Below, piece by piece: positions 27,124 to 36,208 of a stretch of 64,000 nucleotides of DNA. The translations under genes and the position numbers were made by a program. Where the stretch lies: the NCBI RefSeq assembly GCF_022369515.1, contig NZ_CP059724.1:2666001-2730000 (forward strand), written 5' to 3'. A model generated the notes under the pieces. That model was not told where the DNA came from. It was given only the letters and a program-made list of their open reading frames with translations, and did no database searches. The stretch comes from Paenibacillus sp. 19GGS1-52 (lineage in GTDB: Bacteria > Bacillota > Bacilli > Paenibacillales > Paenibacillaceae). Position 1 is the first letter of the stretch. The number at the start of each line of letters is the position of its first letter.

Positions 27124-27869
27124 GAGCATTCAACGCGGAACTATCTAAATTGTTCTCCCTGCCGGGCATTTGGCTTGCCTTTTTCATTGGAGCATTTGCC
27201 CCAGCAGTCATTGCTGCCTTGGACAGTACAGCACAAAAAGAGGAGATTATAGCTGGAGTTAGCACACGGCTATCGGAAGTTGGTTATATCGGATTAGCTC
27301 TTGGTGTGCAAGGTGTAATTATTCTTGGTGTGCTTGCTGTCAGCAGTGAGTATTTGACAGAGAGCAGTGAATCTGGTGGAGGACAACAGATTACAACAAG
27401 TTTAACGGTTGTTTCATCCCGACTTCATTTTTTGCTGGCAAAAGCAGGCGCTGTGACTGTGATCAGCATACTGCTATGTATTGTTGCTATTATGACAACT
27501 GTGTCAGCAACGCATCTTATTCTTGGTGAATACACCCCTGCATTTGAATGGTCTAGACTTATCGGTGCAGTTTGTTACTGGACATTCACTGCTCTTTTAG
27601 CACTTGGGATTACTTTGCTTACTAAGAATGGCATCATCCCGCTTGCTGTGCTCATGATAAATTCATCCGTTGTATCATTTAGTGTCCTGCTTGCTAAGGT
27701 TACAAAGTTGGCGTTTTACTTACCAGATAGGGCTGGCGCTGATATGTTTATGTTTACGAACAACAGGTTTCACACCCCGTTCACAGGCGGTTTAGTTATG
27801 TTTACCTGGATAGTCGTTTTTTTCATTGTTGCTGCTATTGTATTCCATAGAAGGGACGTTGCATCATGA
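27120..27869 (+). CDS. ABC-2 type permease subunit 1
   Basis: 249 aa, six predicted membrane helices. Begins MRAFNAELSKLFSLPGIWLA, the usual ABC-2 opening, with a SSEYLTESSESGGGQQITTS loop between helices 2 and 3 that is a hallmark of the family. Overlaps both neighbours by 4 nt, so the three genes are translationally coupled. The substrate cannot be told from the sequence. Confidence 0.85.
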   Translation: MRAFNAELSKLFSLPGIWLAFFIGAFAPAVIAALDSTAQKEEIIAGVSTRLSEVGYIGLALGVQGVIILGVLAVSSEYLTESSESGGGQQITTSLTVVSSRLHFLLAKAGAVTVISILLCIVAIMTTVSATHLILGEYTPAFEWSRLIGAVCYWTFTALLALGITLLTKNGIIPLAVLMINSSVVSFSVLLAKVTKLAFYLPDRAGADMFMFTNNRFHTPFTGGLVMFTWIVVFFIVAAIVFHRRDVAS

Positions 27870-28781
27870 GTGTCTCATCTAGCAGGAAGATAACACGAAT
27901 CCTAGGTGCTGAACTGGATAAATTAGTTACATTACCATTGACATGGCTCACTCTTACGGGTACATTTGTTATTAATTTAGTTTTAGCCGCAGCTTTTACT
28001 TCTGTTACTCTACAAGGGGCAGCAGGAGCGCAAAGTATACTGAATATAGGACTTGCTTCTATGGGATATCTTCAAGCAGGCTTCATTATTCTTGGGATCT
28101 CAGCTACTTGTTCGGAGTATACAGGTGGACAGATTCAAACGACTTTAACTACAATACCTTGGCGCGGGCTTCAATTATTCACGAAACATTTGGCATTAGC
28201 AATTATAACCATACCTGTGGCATTTATTATTGCTGCATCTGGTGTGCTATATCCTTTTATTATGCTGAGAGACACTGCAGTAGTGGATGAACTGGACATA
28301 ATGATAGAAACATTAGTAGGTGCAACAGGCTATCTAACATTAACCACACTTCTCAGTGCAGCTATAGGTGCTTTATTAAGACGAACCACTCCTGCTTTAG
28401 TGGTACTGCTTGGTTATTATTTCATTGTCAGTTCATTGTCGAGAGATTTTCTACATAGTATTAAAAATTATTTTCCGGATACGGCAGGATATTATATGTA
28501 TATGCTACCTTCTTCTGATGAAATAAATGTCCTTACACCAATGCAAGCCTGCTTTAGTGGTACTGCTTGGTTATTATTTCATTGTCAGTTCATTGTCGAG
28601 AGATTTTCTACATAGTATTAAAAATTATTTTCCGGATACGGCAGGATATTATATGTATATGCTACCTTCTTCTGATGAAATAAATGTCCTTACACCAATG
28701 CAAGGGACGGGTATTTCAATGTTATGGACACTGATCTTTATTATAGTAGCTATTGTATTTTACCGTAAACGAGAAGCCTAA
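27866..28781 (+). pseudogene. ABC-2 type permease subunit 2, broken by a tandem duplication
   Basis: Similar in size and plan to subunit 1 (MSVSSSRKITRILGAELDKL; YLQAGFIILGISATCSEYTG). A perfect 157-bp tandem duplication (28391-28547 and 28548-28704) adds 52 codons plus one base, so the frame ends early at 28615. The native end (GISMLWTLIFIIVAIVFYRK) is read only from the second copy and stops at 28781. Loss of one repeat unit would restore a normal ~252-aa protein exactly. Confidence 0.88.
28391..28704 (+). repeat. Exact 157-bp tandem duplication
   Basis: Two head-to-tail copies starting CCTGCTTTAGTGGTACTGCT and ending ACACCAATGCAAG, with no difference between them by eye. The length is not a multiple of three. 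Its perfection implies very recent origin, or an assembly artefact. Confidence 0.95.
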
Positions 28782-28802
28782 GTTTAGGTTTCGTGTTTTT
28801 TT
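28774..28802 (+). terminator. Terminator after the ABC operon
   Basis: AAGCCTAA and TTAGGTTT arms with a two-base loop, overlapping the stop codon, followed by CGTG and a run of seven Ts. Confidence 0.6.
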
Positions 28803-29003
28803 CAAAATAAGGAATGAATGAATTGCTAGAAGTATGCCCTTACCTTATTGGAAGGGACAACTACCGTTTCTTTTATCAAACAAACATATGGGACACCCAT
28901 TTTCTTGTAAATGTACATATGAATTATCTGATAGGAAAGAGAGTTCAATACTCTTTTTGCTGTTCAAAATAATTAATGAATTTCTTAGGAAAAGGGGTGA
29001 AAA

Positions 29004-29747
29004 ATGAAATCCTCTAAAAAAGTTAAAGTATACGCTTACCTTTGCTTTCTGGTAGTTTTTTTACTGATTTTTCCGGTTATTGCACACGCAAAATCAGTAC
29101 ACTTAATATTGGTTAAATATGATTCCGAGATGAAATCCGTTGGTTCCAAAACGTACGTTGAAAGGTCGATGGAGCCTTCTTTGCAGAAGGGAATATTGGA
29201 AGATATTAAGGTGTCTACTGAAGCTATTGCGAATGTATTTGGAGGAAAGAGTGCTTCTCCCTTCTTAATATTTGTACAATCAGATCAAGGGCAACAGAAT
29301 TATGCGGAAAACCCCACTGGGCAAACATATTATTATTCTTGGGGAAACTACATTGTGTATGGGCCGAAAGGAAGAAATACGGCTGTAATATCCCATGAGT
29401 TGGTTCATGCTGAGCTTAGAGAGCGCCTTCTGAATAAGGATCGAGTGCCCGCCTGGTTTGACGAAGGGCTGGCTACTATGGTTGATGGACGGTATTCGGA
29501 TAATCAGTCTGTATGGGCCCGTGAAACGGATAACGGGAAACAGAATATAAATTTCGATAAAATGAACTCGCATGCCGCATTCGCATACGGTACAGCAGAG
29601 GCTGAAACTAATTACAATCTGGCTTGTTATGAAGTAACCCGGTGGTATTCAATTGTTGGACAGGATGGGATAATGAAATTCATCTCCGAGTTGAATTCCG
29701 GCAAAGATTTTAACTCCGTATATTCAAGTATTGAAGCAGATTCCTAA
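29004..29747 (+). CDS. Secreted gluzincin-type metalloprotease (peptidase MA-like)
   Basis: 247 aa with a signal peptide (KKVKVYAYLCFLVVFLLIFP, likely cut after AHA at about residue 29). The zinc site HELVH at 131-135 and the downstream Glu in WFDEGLA (Glu154) match the HExxH...E pattern of the peptidase MA-like family, predicted to be exported and to cleave peptides outside the membrane. Ribosome site AAAAGGGGTG. It stands alone between the ABC operon and a signal peptidase gene, all within the IS66-flanked insert. Confidence 0.75.
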   Translation: MKSSKKVKVYAYLCFLVVFLLIFPVIAHAKSVHLILVKYDSEMKSVGSKTYVERSMEPSLQKGILEDIKVSTEAIANVFGGKSASPFLIFVQSDQGQQNYAENPTGQTYYYSWGNYIVYGPKGRNTAVISHELVHAELRERLLNKDRVPAWFDEGLATMVDGRYSDNQSVWARETDNGKQNINFDKMNSHAAFAYGTAEAETNYNLACYEVTRWYSIVGQDGIMKFISELNSGKDFNSVYSSIEADS

Positions 29748-29783
29748 GAACATTCAGGCATAACCTAAAACGAACACGATGTG

Positions 29784-29810
29784 GTAAGCGTCAAATAGCC
29801 CTCATCTTGG
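29784..29810. repeat. IS66 left-end scar
   Basis: GTAAGCGTCAAA, the 12-base IS66 tip, is followed by TAGCCCTCATCTTGG. The block CCCTCATCTTGG also occurs just inside the right ends at 24299 and 31915. No IS66 gene follows, so this is a deleted IS66 end. It and the right end at 31953 bracket the signal peptidase gene. Confidence 0.65.
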
Positions 29811-30150
29811 ATCAATTATGTATTATAATAACTCATGATGAACAATTGCTAACGAAATTAGAAGAAACTAAGAATCCGATAAATAGATTGTCATCTTGTG
29901 AATGATACTCGCAAGAATCAGAATAATGCGATTGTGATCCGGTGAAGTGATAAAGTGATTTAATGCAGCAAAAGGAAGCCATGAACGAATTTGTTATGAC
30001 CACAAGATATAGGATTGAAGGAGGAAGGAGTCGTTAAATTTTTGTTTGAATTTCTCAATATGATTAAGTGGAATTTATAAAAAGAGAGAGGGGGAACTTT
30101 CCAAAGTACCTTTTAAGGGGTCCGAGGATGCGATTTCTTCGGAGTATTTT
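29811..30150. other. Stretch without a recognised gene
   Basis: 340 bp between the IS66 scar and the signal peptidase gene. Only short broken frames; nothing identified. Confidence 0.4.
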
Positions 30151-30816
30151 GTGAGTTCAAAAAAGAGGAATTCTGAAAGGATGATAGTTGTGCAGCAAAA
30201 TTTGCAAAAAGGACTTGATGAGGTTGGAGGAACAGGCCAACTTCCACTCAAGAAGAATAAAAACGAAATTTTAGAATGGATTAAGGCAATCGCGATTGCT
30301 GTAGTGCTTGTTGTTTTGATTCGCTGGCTTTTGTTCAAACCCTTTATTGTTGAAGGTTCTTCAATGAAGCCTAACTTTCATACTAGAGAACGAGTGATTA
30401 TAAATGAGATTTTGTATGATATAAGATCCCCTCGCCGGGGTGAGGTCATTGTATTTCATGTGCCTTCCGAGGGTAAGGATTTTATCAAACGGGTCAGCGG
30501 TGTTCCTGGAGATTACGTAAAGGTTGAGGGGGATGTAGTCACTATTAACGGAGAAGTGGTTAGCGAGCCTTATATCAAGGAAGCTATCGATGATGCGCAT
30601 AATAATAATGCTTTGTATAATAATAAGAATTTCCCAAATGAAGATTTCTCGGATGCGACAGTACCGAAAGGATATTTATTCGTAATGGGAGATAACCGTT
30701 CGGACAGTAAGGACAGCCGAATGATCGGATACGTACCATTAACGGATGTTGTCGGACGGGCAGATCTAATTTTCTGGCCCTTGGATGATATAAAAATAAT
30801 CAACTATAATAGATAG
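30151..30816 (+). CDS. lepB: Type I signal peptidase
   Basis: 221 aa (GTG at 30151 with GGAG six bases upstream; an ATG at 30181 is an alternative). One membrane anchor (AIAIAVVLVVLIRWLLF) is followed by the serine-lysine catalytic dyad: Ser71 in VEGSSMKPNF and Lys113 in DFIKRVSGVPGD. Box E appears as MGDNRSDSKDSRMIG. It cleaves signal peptides on the outer face of the membrane. It sits alone inside IS66 relics, so it is an extra, probably acquired copy rather than the housekeeping gene. Confidence 0.92.
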   Translation: MSSKKRNSERMIVVQQNLQKGLDEVGGTGQLPLKKNKNEILEWIKAIAIAVVLVVLIRWLLFKPFIVEGSSMKPNFHTRERVIINEILYDIRSPRRGEVIVFHVPSEGKDFIKRVSGVPGDYVKVEGDVVTINGEVVSEPYIKEAIDDAHNNNALYNNKNFPNEDFSDATVPKGYLFVMGDNRSDSKDSRMIGYVPLTDVVGRADLIFWPLDDIKIINYNR

Positions 30817-30928
30817 TCAACTGGGAATACTGATTAATAAGGCTTCCTTGATGGTTCTGAGTTTGTTTTTGAGTGGAGAGGAAAAGAGAGATTTTTATAG
30901 CTGCGGGTTGTGCTTGGGCCATTTCCGC

Positions 30929-31894
30929 CAACAGTTTGCCCGGTCGGGGCTGACGCTATCGCGGCAGACCCTGGCGAATTGGATGATGTATGGGGCGGAT
31001 CAGTGGTTGACACCGTTGTTTGAGCGAATGAAAGAACACTTGCTGCAACAGGATATTCTGCACGCGGACGAAACGACGCTGCAGGTGCTGCGTGAGCCTG
31101 GGAAGTCCGCGGAGTCACCGTCTTATCTGTGGCTGTACCGGACCGGACGCATGGGTCCGCCCATCGTGTGTTATGAATACCGCCCGACGCGTGGTGGGGA
31201 GCATCCCCGAAACTTTTTGGCTGGATTCAGTGGATATCTGCACGTGGACGGGTATGCGGGTTACCACAAGGTGGCCAAAGTGACCTTGGTCGGGTGCTGG
31301 GCTCATGCGCGACGCAAGTTTGACGAAGCCTTAAAGGCCTTGCCTTCCGCGGAAGCCCGGATTGGAACGGCCGCGCAGCAGGGGCTCACGTTTTGCAATC
31401 AGTTGTTCGCGATTGAACGAGAACTGAAGGAAGGGACGCCGGAAGAACGAGGAACCGTCCGAATGGAGCGCAGCCGCCCGGTTCTGGATGCTTTTTCGGC
31501 ATGGTTACGTCAGCAAAAATCTCGGGTCCTGCCGAAAAGCGCACTGGGCCAAGCGATTACCTACTGCCTGAATCAGTGGGAGAAGTTGACTGCTTTTCTG
31601 AAAGATGGGCGACTGGAGATCGACAATAACCGCAGCGAACGGGCGATTAAACCGTTTGTGATTGGACGCAAAAACTGGCTTTTTGCAAACACTCCACGCG
31701 GAGCTAAGGCCAGTGCCGTGATCTACAGCGTGATGGAAACGGCAAAAGAGAATGGACTGAATCCGTTCCAGTACTTGAAGTTTCTGTTTGAACAGCTTCC
31801 ACAGCTCCCTGATCTAAAAGATACGGAAGCGCTGGACCCATTTTTGCCTTGGTCATCCGCTTTGTCAGCGATCTGTCGGGTATTAAAAGCCTAA
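30929..31894 (+). pseudogene. tnpC: IS66 transposase TnpC, N-terminally deleted
   Basis: Begins at QQFARSGLTLSRQTLANWMM and includes the DDE core (DILHADETTLQVL; DGYAGYHK; DNNRSERAIKP) to the normal end (AICRVLKA). Upstream sequence from 30848 stays open by chance and adds 27 foreign codons. The zinc-binding N-terminal domain is lost, so it is not expected to be functional. Confidence 0.88.
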
Positions 31895-31953
31895 TCTCAA
31901 CCTAAAATTCCAGCCCTCATCTTGGTGTCAAGGTGTGGGCTGTTTGACGCTTA
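30929..31953 (+). mobile_element. IS66 remnant, 5' part deleted
   Basis: Keeps the last two thirds of tnpC and the right end GTTTGACGCTTA (31942-31953, final base changed C to G). DNA identity with 23307-24339 is high but clearly not complete, so it is a related rather than a duplicated copy. tnpA and tnpB are missing. Confidence 0.88.
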
Positions 31954-32213
31954 GCTTCAAGTCACTGATAGACAAGGGTATAAACCTAAGATCATGTGAA
32001 TTAATCACATTATTATCTCCTTTAGCGATTACTGATGAGCAATAATAGGCACTAGGATCATACTCGTGACAAACAGAAAACAACTTTCATTAATTCCCAT
32101 TTTATGGTAAACCATTTGATTAGTTATTACAATAGTATTGAAGTGACAGCTCAGATGAACCCTTTTCTCTAAATGGAGCGGATTACTCACTCTTGCTCAT
32201 TTACTGATATGTT

Positions 32214-32242
32214 TTGACAGAATGTTTTTTCTATGTTAAATT
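32214..32242 (+). promoter_or_regulatory. Sigma-A type promoter of sdpRI
   Basis: TTGACA at 32214-32219, a 17-bp spacer, then TAAATT at 32237-32242. It lies 22 bp before the AGCTAAAT repeats and about 100 bp before the sdpR start. Confidence 0.6.
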
Positions 32243-32263
32243 AAAAATATTATTTTCTGATTT

Positions 32264-32295
32264 AGCTAAATAGCTAAATAGCTAAATAGATAAAT
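32264..32295 (+). repeat. Four 8-bp tandem repeats, candidate SdpR operator
   Basis: AGCTAAAT three times in a row (32264, 32272, 32280), then AGATAAAT (32288). They lie between the promoter and sdpR, the position where the ArsR-like autorepressor SdpR would bind. Operator role is inferred. Confidence 0.5.
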
Positions 32296-32340
32296 TAAAA
32301 GCTCCCAAATACCAAAATGTATGTAGAAATGAGGTTAAAT

Positions 32341-32613
32341 ATGGCTATTAACAAAGTGTTCAAAGCCCTTGCTGATCCTACGAGAAGGGAGATATTAGAA
32401 CTTTTAAAAGAAAAAGATTTAACGGCTGGGGAAATAGCTGAACATTTTGATATCAGTAAACCCAGCATCTCACGCCATTTGAATATTTTGAAGGAAGCTG
32501 AATTGGTGTGGGATGAGCGAAAAGCGAATTATATTGTTTATTCGTTAAATACCACTGTTTTTCAAGGCGTACTAAAGTGGCTCATTGATTTCCGAAATGA
32601 AAAGGAGATGTGA
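32341..32613 (+). CDS. sdpR: SdpR-type ArsR-family autorepressor
   Basis: 90 aa from the ATG at 32341 (GAGG six bases upstream), beginning MAINKVFKALADPTRREILE. The winged helix has the recognition segment TAGEIAEHFDISKPSISRHL. In Bacillus subtilis SdpR represses its own operon and is held at the membrane by toxin-bound SdpI. The stop of this gene nearly abuts the sdpI start. No metal-binding ArsR motif (ELCVCDL) is present, as expected for SdpR. Confidence 0.85.
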   Translation: MAINKVFKALADPTRREILELLKEKDLTAGEIAEHFDISKPSISRHLNILKEAELVWDERKANYIVYSLNTTVFQGVLKWLIDFRNEKEM

Positions 32614-32618
32614 TTATT

Positions 32619-33380
32619 TTGACTAAAACCGTAAGTAAACTTCGTTTGTGGACGGGATGGTTTATCCCACTTGCTTTGATTATGATAGCTATTGGAGTTA
32701 GTGTGTGGACGTACCCTGCATTACCGAATCGCCTAGCAACTTATAGTGATGTAGATTGGGCTACTCGAAAAGAATTTATTGTCACTTTAATTCCTGTTAT
32801 TATGTTGTTTATTTTCACTTTGTTCCGACTAGCTCCTTTTATTGGACGTAAATATATGGATATTCAACGATTAAAAAGTATGCTCAATGCCCTGCTTGTT
32901 TTTATGATGCTGTTGCTGTTGGTTCTTCACACGGTTATCTTATTGCAACCTTTGAATTATCAGGTCCCTTTTAGAGTGCCGACTATCGTTTCTATTGTGA
33001 TCGCCATCTATTTCATTATGATAGGGAACTATTTACCACATATCCAACGCAGTAAACTTCCTAAAGAACCTGCTCATTCTAAGGGAAATCTACAAGAAGT
33101 ATTTATTTCCGTGATAAAAATGAAATTGTTAGGTTTGAATTTCTTAGCAGACCTGTATCTGCTTGGTTTAGGATCTAATAATGATAATCCACGCTTGCAA
33201 AAGCAATTACGTTCCTTTGCGTCACGTATTCTGATCTTTGGTGGGATGATCATTGGCCTAACGGCCTTCCTCCCAGGTAACTACCCCATCGTTGGTATGA
33301 TTGTCGTCGTCGTAGCTGTTGCAATAACGTCGATTATAGTAGTCGCTCGTTTAAAGAAGACATACAAAGCTATTAATTAG
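32619..33380 (+). CDS. sdpI: SdpI-family immunity/signalling membrane protein
   Basis: 253 aa from the TTG at 32619 (GGAG 11 bases upstream; GTG at 32610 is too near it). The DUF1648-like N-terminal part contains WTYPALPNRLATYSDVDW. Six or more membrane helices are present, with the SdpI motif IGNYLPHIQRSKLPKEP in the middle. SdpI gives immunity to the SdpC toxin and sequesters SdpR when toxin is present. No sdpABC genes are in the window, so this is an orphan immunity operon. Confidence 0.82.
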   Translation: MTKTVSKLRLWTGWFIPLALIMIAIGVSVWTYPALPNRLATYSDVDWATRKEFIVTLIPVIMLFIFTLFRLAPFIGRKYMDIQRLKSMLNALLVFMMLLLLVLHTVILLQPLNYQVPFRVPTIVSIVIAIYFIMIGNYLPHIQRSKLPKEPAHSKGNLQEVFISVIKMKLLGLNFLADLYLLGLGSNNDNPRLQKQLRSFASRILIFGGMIIGLTAFLPGNYPIVGMIVVVVAVAITSIIVVARLKKTYKAIN

Positions 33381-33558
33381 AGAGCATCATGATAAATACT
33401 AGAGTACTCATTTTTTTTCATAGATCGCCCATCCTTGCAAATAAATTTTTTGTATAAATGTAACAGGATGCAAACTGAAAACCTTTCGTAACGAATAGAG
33501 CTAGTCCTCCTTTCGTTATGATTACATATGTAATTAGTGGATTAAAGGGTAGAATACC

Positions 33559-33744
33559 TTATTTTTTTGTTTTCAAAATCCGCCCATAAGTTTCAATAGC
33601 AAGGGCGCGTGAGCTCTTCAGATCTACAATGGCCTCTGGCCGGGCGAGATGGATTTCTTTGTTGGACAGATGGGCAAGCTCTGGCATCCAGTACCGAATA
33701 TATGTTCCCTCTGGATCATTCGTCTGGGATTGGGTGACCGGATT
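33559..33744 (-). pseudogene. DNA photolyase C-terminal fragment
   Basis: 62 codons on the minus strand: NPVTQSQTNDPEGTYIRYWM, PELAHLSNKEIH, then AIVDLKSSRALAIETYGRIL, ending at 33559. The order N-P..Q....D..G.YIR.W.PEL is the FAD-binding end of deoxyribodipyrimidine photolyase/cryptochrome. Everything upstream is missing, so it is a dead fragment left at a recombination join between the sdpRI insert and the Rhs array. Confidence 0.7.
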
Positions 33745-33844
33745 CCTTGGAGGAATTACTGGTTATTTTCCAGGAGTGGTCTACAAAGCATGAAAAATAA
33801 TGTGGATTGGATTTAATTCAAAGTAAAAATATGTTTCTTTGAAC

Positions 33845-34060
33845 GAACCTTGATTGGCACAATGCCTTTCAAGGTTTTCTTTTGAGGGGCTAGCCCGTGA
33901 CGAATGAATTCATCATTCAACCAATAACACTCTTAACCCATTTAATACCGCTATAAGAATTTCTACATTTTCTTAGTACGCATATAAATGCTTTAATATA
34001 TAACCTAAGATAACGCTATTCGATACATCGAACAGGTCAATTATGGTCAGATATCACCAA
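33845..34060 (+). repeat. Inter-cassette spacer repeat (copy D)
   Basis: Begins GAACCTTGATTGGC with closing TTTCAAGGTTTTCTTTT (terminator). Then GACGAATGAATTCATCATTC, AACCCATTTAATACCGCTAT and CGAACAGGTCAATTATGGTC. It stops inside the second hairpin, where Rhs module f begins. Confidence 0.75.
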
Positions 34061-34062
34061 GA

Positions 34063-35646
34063 ATGACATTTTTTGTGAAGGGTAACAGGACGGTACAATT
34101 GTCGACGGCTTCGAGCCTGCACACCGACACGATGGATTATACCTATGATCAGGCCAACCCGTTGAAATCGGTCACTCGCAACGGTGTCGTCACTGCCTAC
34201 AAATACGACGGCGATGGCTTGATGCGGGAGAAGAACAACGGTAGCACCACCCGCTTCTACTACGACGGGGAGAATATTATCGCCGAAGGTAGCGTGTCCG
34301 GCAGCACCGTCAGCTTCAAAGCCCGTTATGTGCTCGGCTATCAGCTGATCAGCATGAAGAACCAATGGGGTACGGTAGGGTATTACCTGGAGAACGGTCA
34401 CGGTGACGTAGTGAACCTGTACAAACAGGATCAGACGCTCTTGAACACCTACGACTATGACCTTTGGGGAAATCCAAAGGTCACCGAAGAGGCAGACCAG
34501 TACAACAATCCCTTCCGCTACGCCGGTGAATACGGGGATACCAATACGGGCTTGCAGAACCTGCGAGCGCGATGGTACGATCCAAGCATCGGGCGATTCA
34601 TCACTGAAAATACGTGGGAAGGACGGATTAACCATCCGGACAGCCAGAACCCGTATATCTATGTGGTGAATAACCCATTGATTTACGTGGATCCAAGCGG
34701 ACATATTTTTGATGTAATCTTTGACATAGCTTCTCTTGCTTATGACACGTATCAGTTTGTACAAGACCCGAGTTGGGAAAATGCAGGTTATATGGGTCTG
34801 GATGTTGCCGCAGCAGCGATTCCTTTCGTTCCTAGTGCGAGCGCTCCGCTTCGATCGTTAAATAAAGTGGATGATGTATCCGACGCGGTGTCTTCGGTGA
34901 AGAAGGCCGTCAGCAGCATATGCAATTGCTTCGTTGAAGGAACAGAAGTGCTTACGGACCAAGGTGAAAAACCGATCAAGGAGATTGAGATCGGAGACAG
35001 GGTCCTCTCCAAAGATGATGAAACCGGAGAAGTGGCCTATAAAGAAGTCGTGGGACTGTTCCAGAAACAGGCGGACCAGATCTATACGATCCACATCGGG
35101 GAAGAGATTATCGAGGTAACGGGAGAGCATCCGTTCTGGCTGGACGGTCAGGGATGGACACTGGTAAAAGAGCTGAAGGTTGGAGATTTGCTAGTTTCCA
35201 GTGAAGGTTCCAAACTGGCCATCACCGAGATCGAGAAAGCGCCGCGGCAAACCACAGTCTACAATTTTGAAGTCAAAGATTTCAACTCCTATTTTGTATC
35301 TGACCTTGGGGTTTGGGTGCATAATTGTGCGGTTGGGGGGACGGGTAATGCTGGACCAACCGAACCTTACAACAGGAAAAAACATTACGGTTATACACCA
35401 AAAACCTCGGACAGAAAAGCGATAGGGGGAGAATCAGTTGACCATGATCCTCCATTAGTAAAGCGTTATTATGAAGGAGATCCGAAAACAGGAGAAAAGC
35501 CAGGTTATTTGCAAACTCCGGCTGAACGTAAAGCAAGTGCAAATGACCGCACAAGAATGCAGCCTGCAACAAAAGCTGAGCAAAATAGTCAAGGTGGGCA
35601 AATGTCACAATATTCAAAGGGGCAGAAGAAAAACCATGGACTTTAA
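34063..35646 (+). CDS. Rhs module f with Hint autoprocessing domain and HNH-like toxin
   Basis: 527 codons, intact but headless. In order: YD repeats/Rhs core to DPSG (about residue 213), the shared pre-toxin helix region (HIFDVIFDIASLAYDTYQFV; PLRSLNKVDDVSDAVSSVKK), a Hint (intein-like) domain at about 289-422, and a toxin tip. Hint shows the starting Cys in CFVEGTEVLTDQGEKPI, the TxxH-like VTGEHPFWL and the closing VWVHNC, as in toxins that release their tip by self-cleavage. The tip has VDHDPPLVKRYYEGDPKTGE and Arg/Lys-rich helices, an HNH-like putative nuclease. No ribosome site at the ATG. Confidence 0.82.
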   Translation: MTFFVKGNRTVQLSTASSLHTDTMDYTYDQANPLKSVTRNGVVTAYKYDGDGLMREKNNGSTTRFYYDGENIIAEGSVSGSTVSFKARYVLGYQLISMKNQWGTVGYYLENGHGDVVNLYKQDQTLLNTYDYDLWGNPKVTEEADQYNNPFRYAGEYGDTNTGLQNLRARWYDPSIGRFITENTWEGRINHPDSQNPYIYVVNNPLIYVDPSGHIFDVIFDIASLAYDTYQFVQDPSWENAGYMGLDVAAAAIPFVPSASAPLRSLNKVDDVSDAVSSVKKAVSSICNCFVEGTEVLTDQGEKPIKEIEIGDRVLSKDDETGEVAYKEVVGLFQKQADQIYTIHIGEEIIEVTGEHPFWLDGQGWTLVKELKVGDLLVSSEGSKLAITEIEKAPRQTTVYNFEVKDFNSYFVSDLGVWVHNCAVGGTGNAGPTEPYNRKKHYGYTPKTSDRKAIGGESVDHDPPLVKRYYEGDPKTGEKPGYLQTPAERKASANDRTRMQPATKAEQNSQGGQMSQYSKGQKKNHGL

Positions 35647-36196
35647 TATTAATAATAAAATAATCCAAGATCATTATTTAAAAATATGGGGTAACTCTTG
35701 CAGTAGCCATGAATTATTGAAAGGTCCAATTCATGAATTACCACCAGGGTTCAAGGTGTTAAAGTTTCCACCAACATCTTCAAGAAACATGTGGGCATAC
35801 GCAACCAGTAGTCTTTCTCAGTCGCAAGAGGATAACCCTATAGAAATTCACGTTTTCGCTCCCCAAGAACAGGATTCTCTTATTGAACTTCTTACAGTTA
35901 TTGCTCATTACCATAACACAGGAGCAAAACTTAAATTAGGGGACACTGTAAATTTTGGAGTGCCATGGTTGCCACAATCAAAATGCGAATACGGTATAAT
36001 ATCACTACCATATTTAGATGGTCCTTCATTGGAATGGCTACAAAATGACACTTTTCAAACAAGATTCTTATGGTTAATACCAATTACTAGGCAAGAAGTG
36101 GATTATAAGAAGAAATTTGGACTGGATTCTTTAGAGGAAAAATTTGATGATCTATCATTTAACTATTTAGACCCCTATAGGGATAGTGTCGTATAA
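35636..36196 (+). CDS. SUFU-family immunity protein for the module f toxin
   Basis: 186 aa; the ATG at 35636 overlaps the toxin end by 11 nt, giving tight coupling. The SUFU domain is visible as PGFKVLKFPPTSSRNMWAYA, EIHVFAPQEQDSLIELLTVI and RFLWLIPITRQEVDYKKKFG-LDSLEEKFDD. SUFU proteins neutralise nuclease-type toxins by binding in the cytoplasm. Intact, unlike the frameshifted SUFU gene at 3544. Confidence 0.82.
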   Translation: MDFNINNKIIQDHYLKIWGNSCSSHELLKGPIHELPPGFKVLKFPPTSSRNMWAYATSSLSQSQEDNPIEIHVFAPQEQDSLIELLTVIAHYHNTGAKLKLGDTVNFGVPWLPQSKCEYGIISLPYLDGPSLEWLQNDTFQTRFLWLIPITRQEVDYKKKFGLDSLEEKFDDLSFNYLDPYRDSVV

Positions 36197-36208
36197 TTTA
36201 AAGAACGC

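Noticed and set aside
30848..30928. Upstream extension of the IS66 remnant frame
   Set aside because: Chance open reading across the deletion join; the 27 codons match nothing in IS66.
32264..32295. Short tandem repeats considered as a CRISPR array
   Set aside because: 8-bp units without spacers; better explained as operator repeats. No CRISPR array or cas gene was seen in the window.
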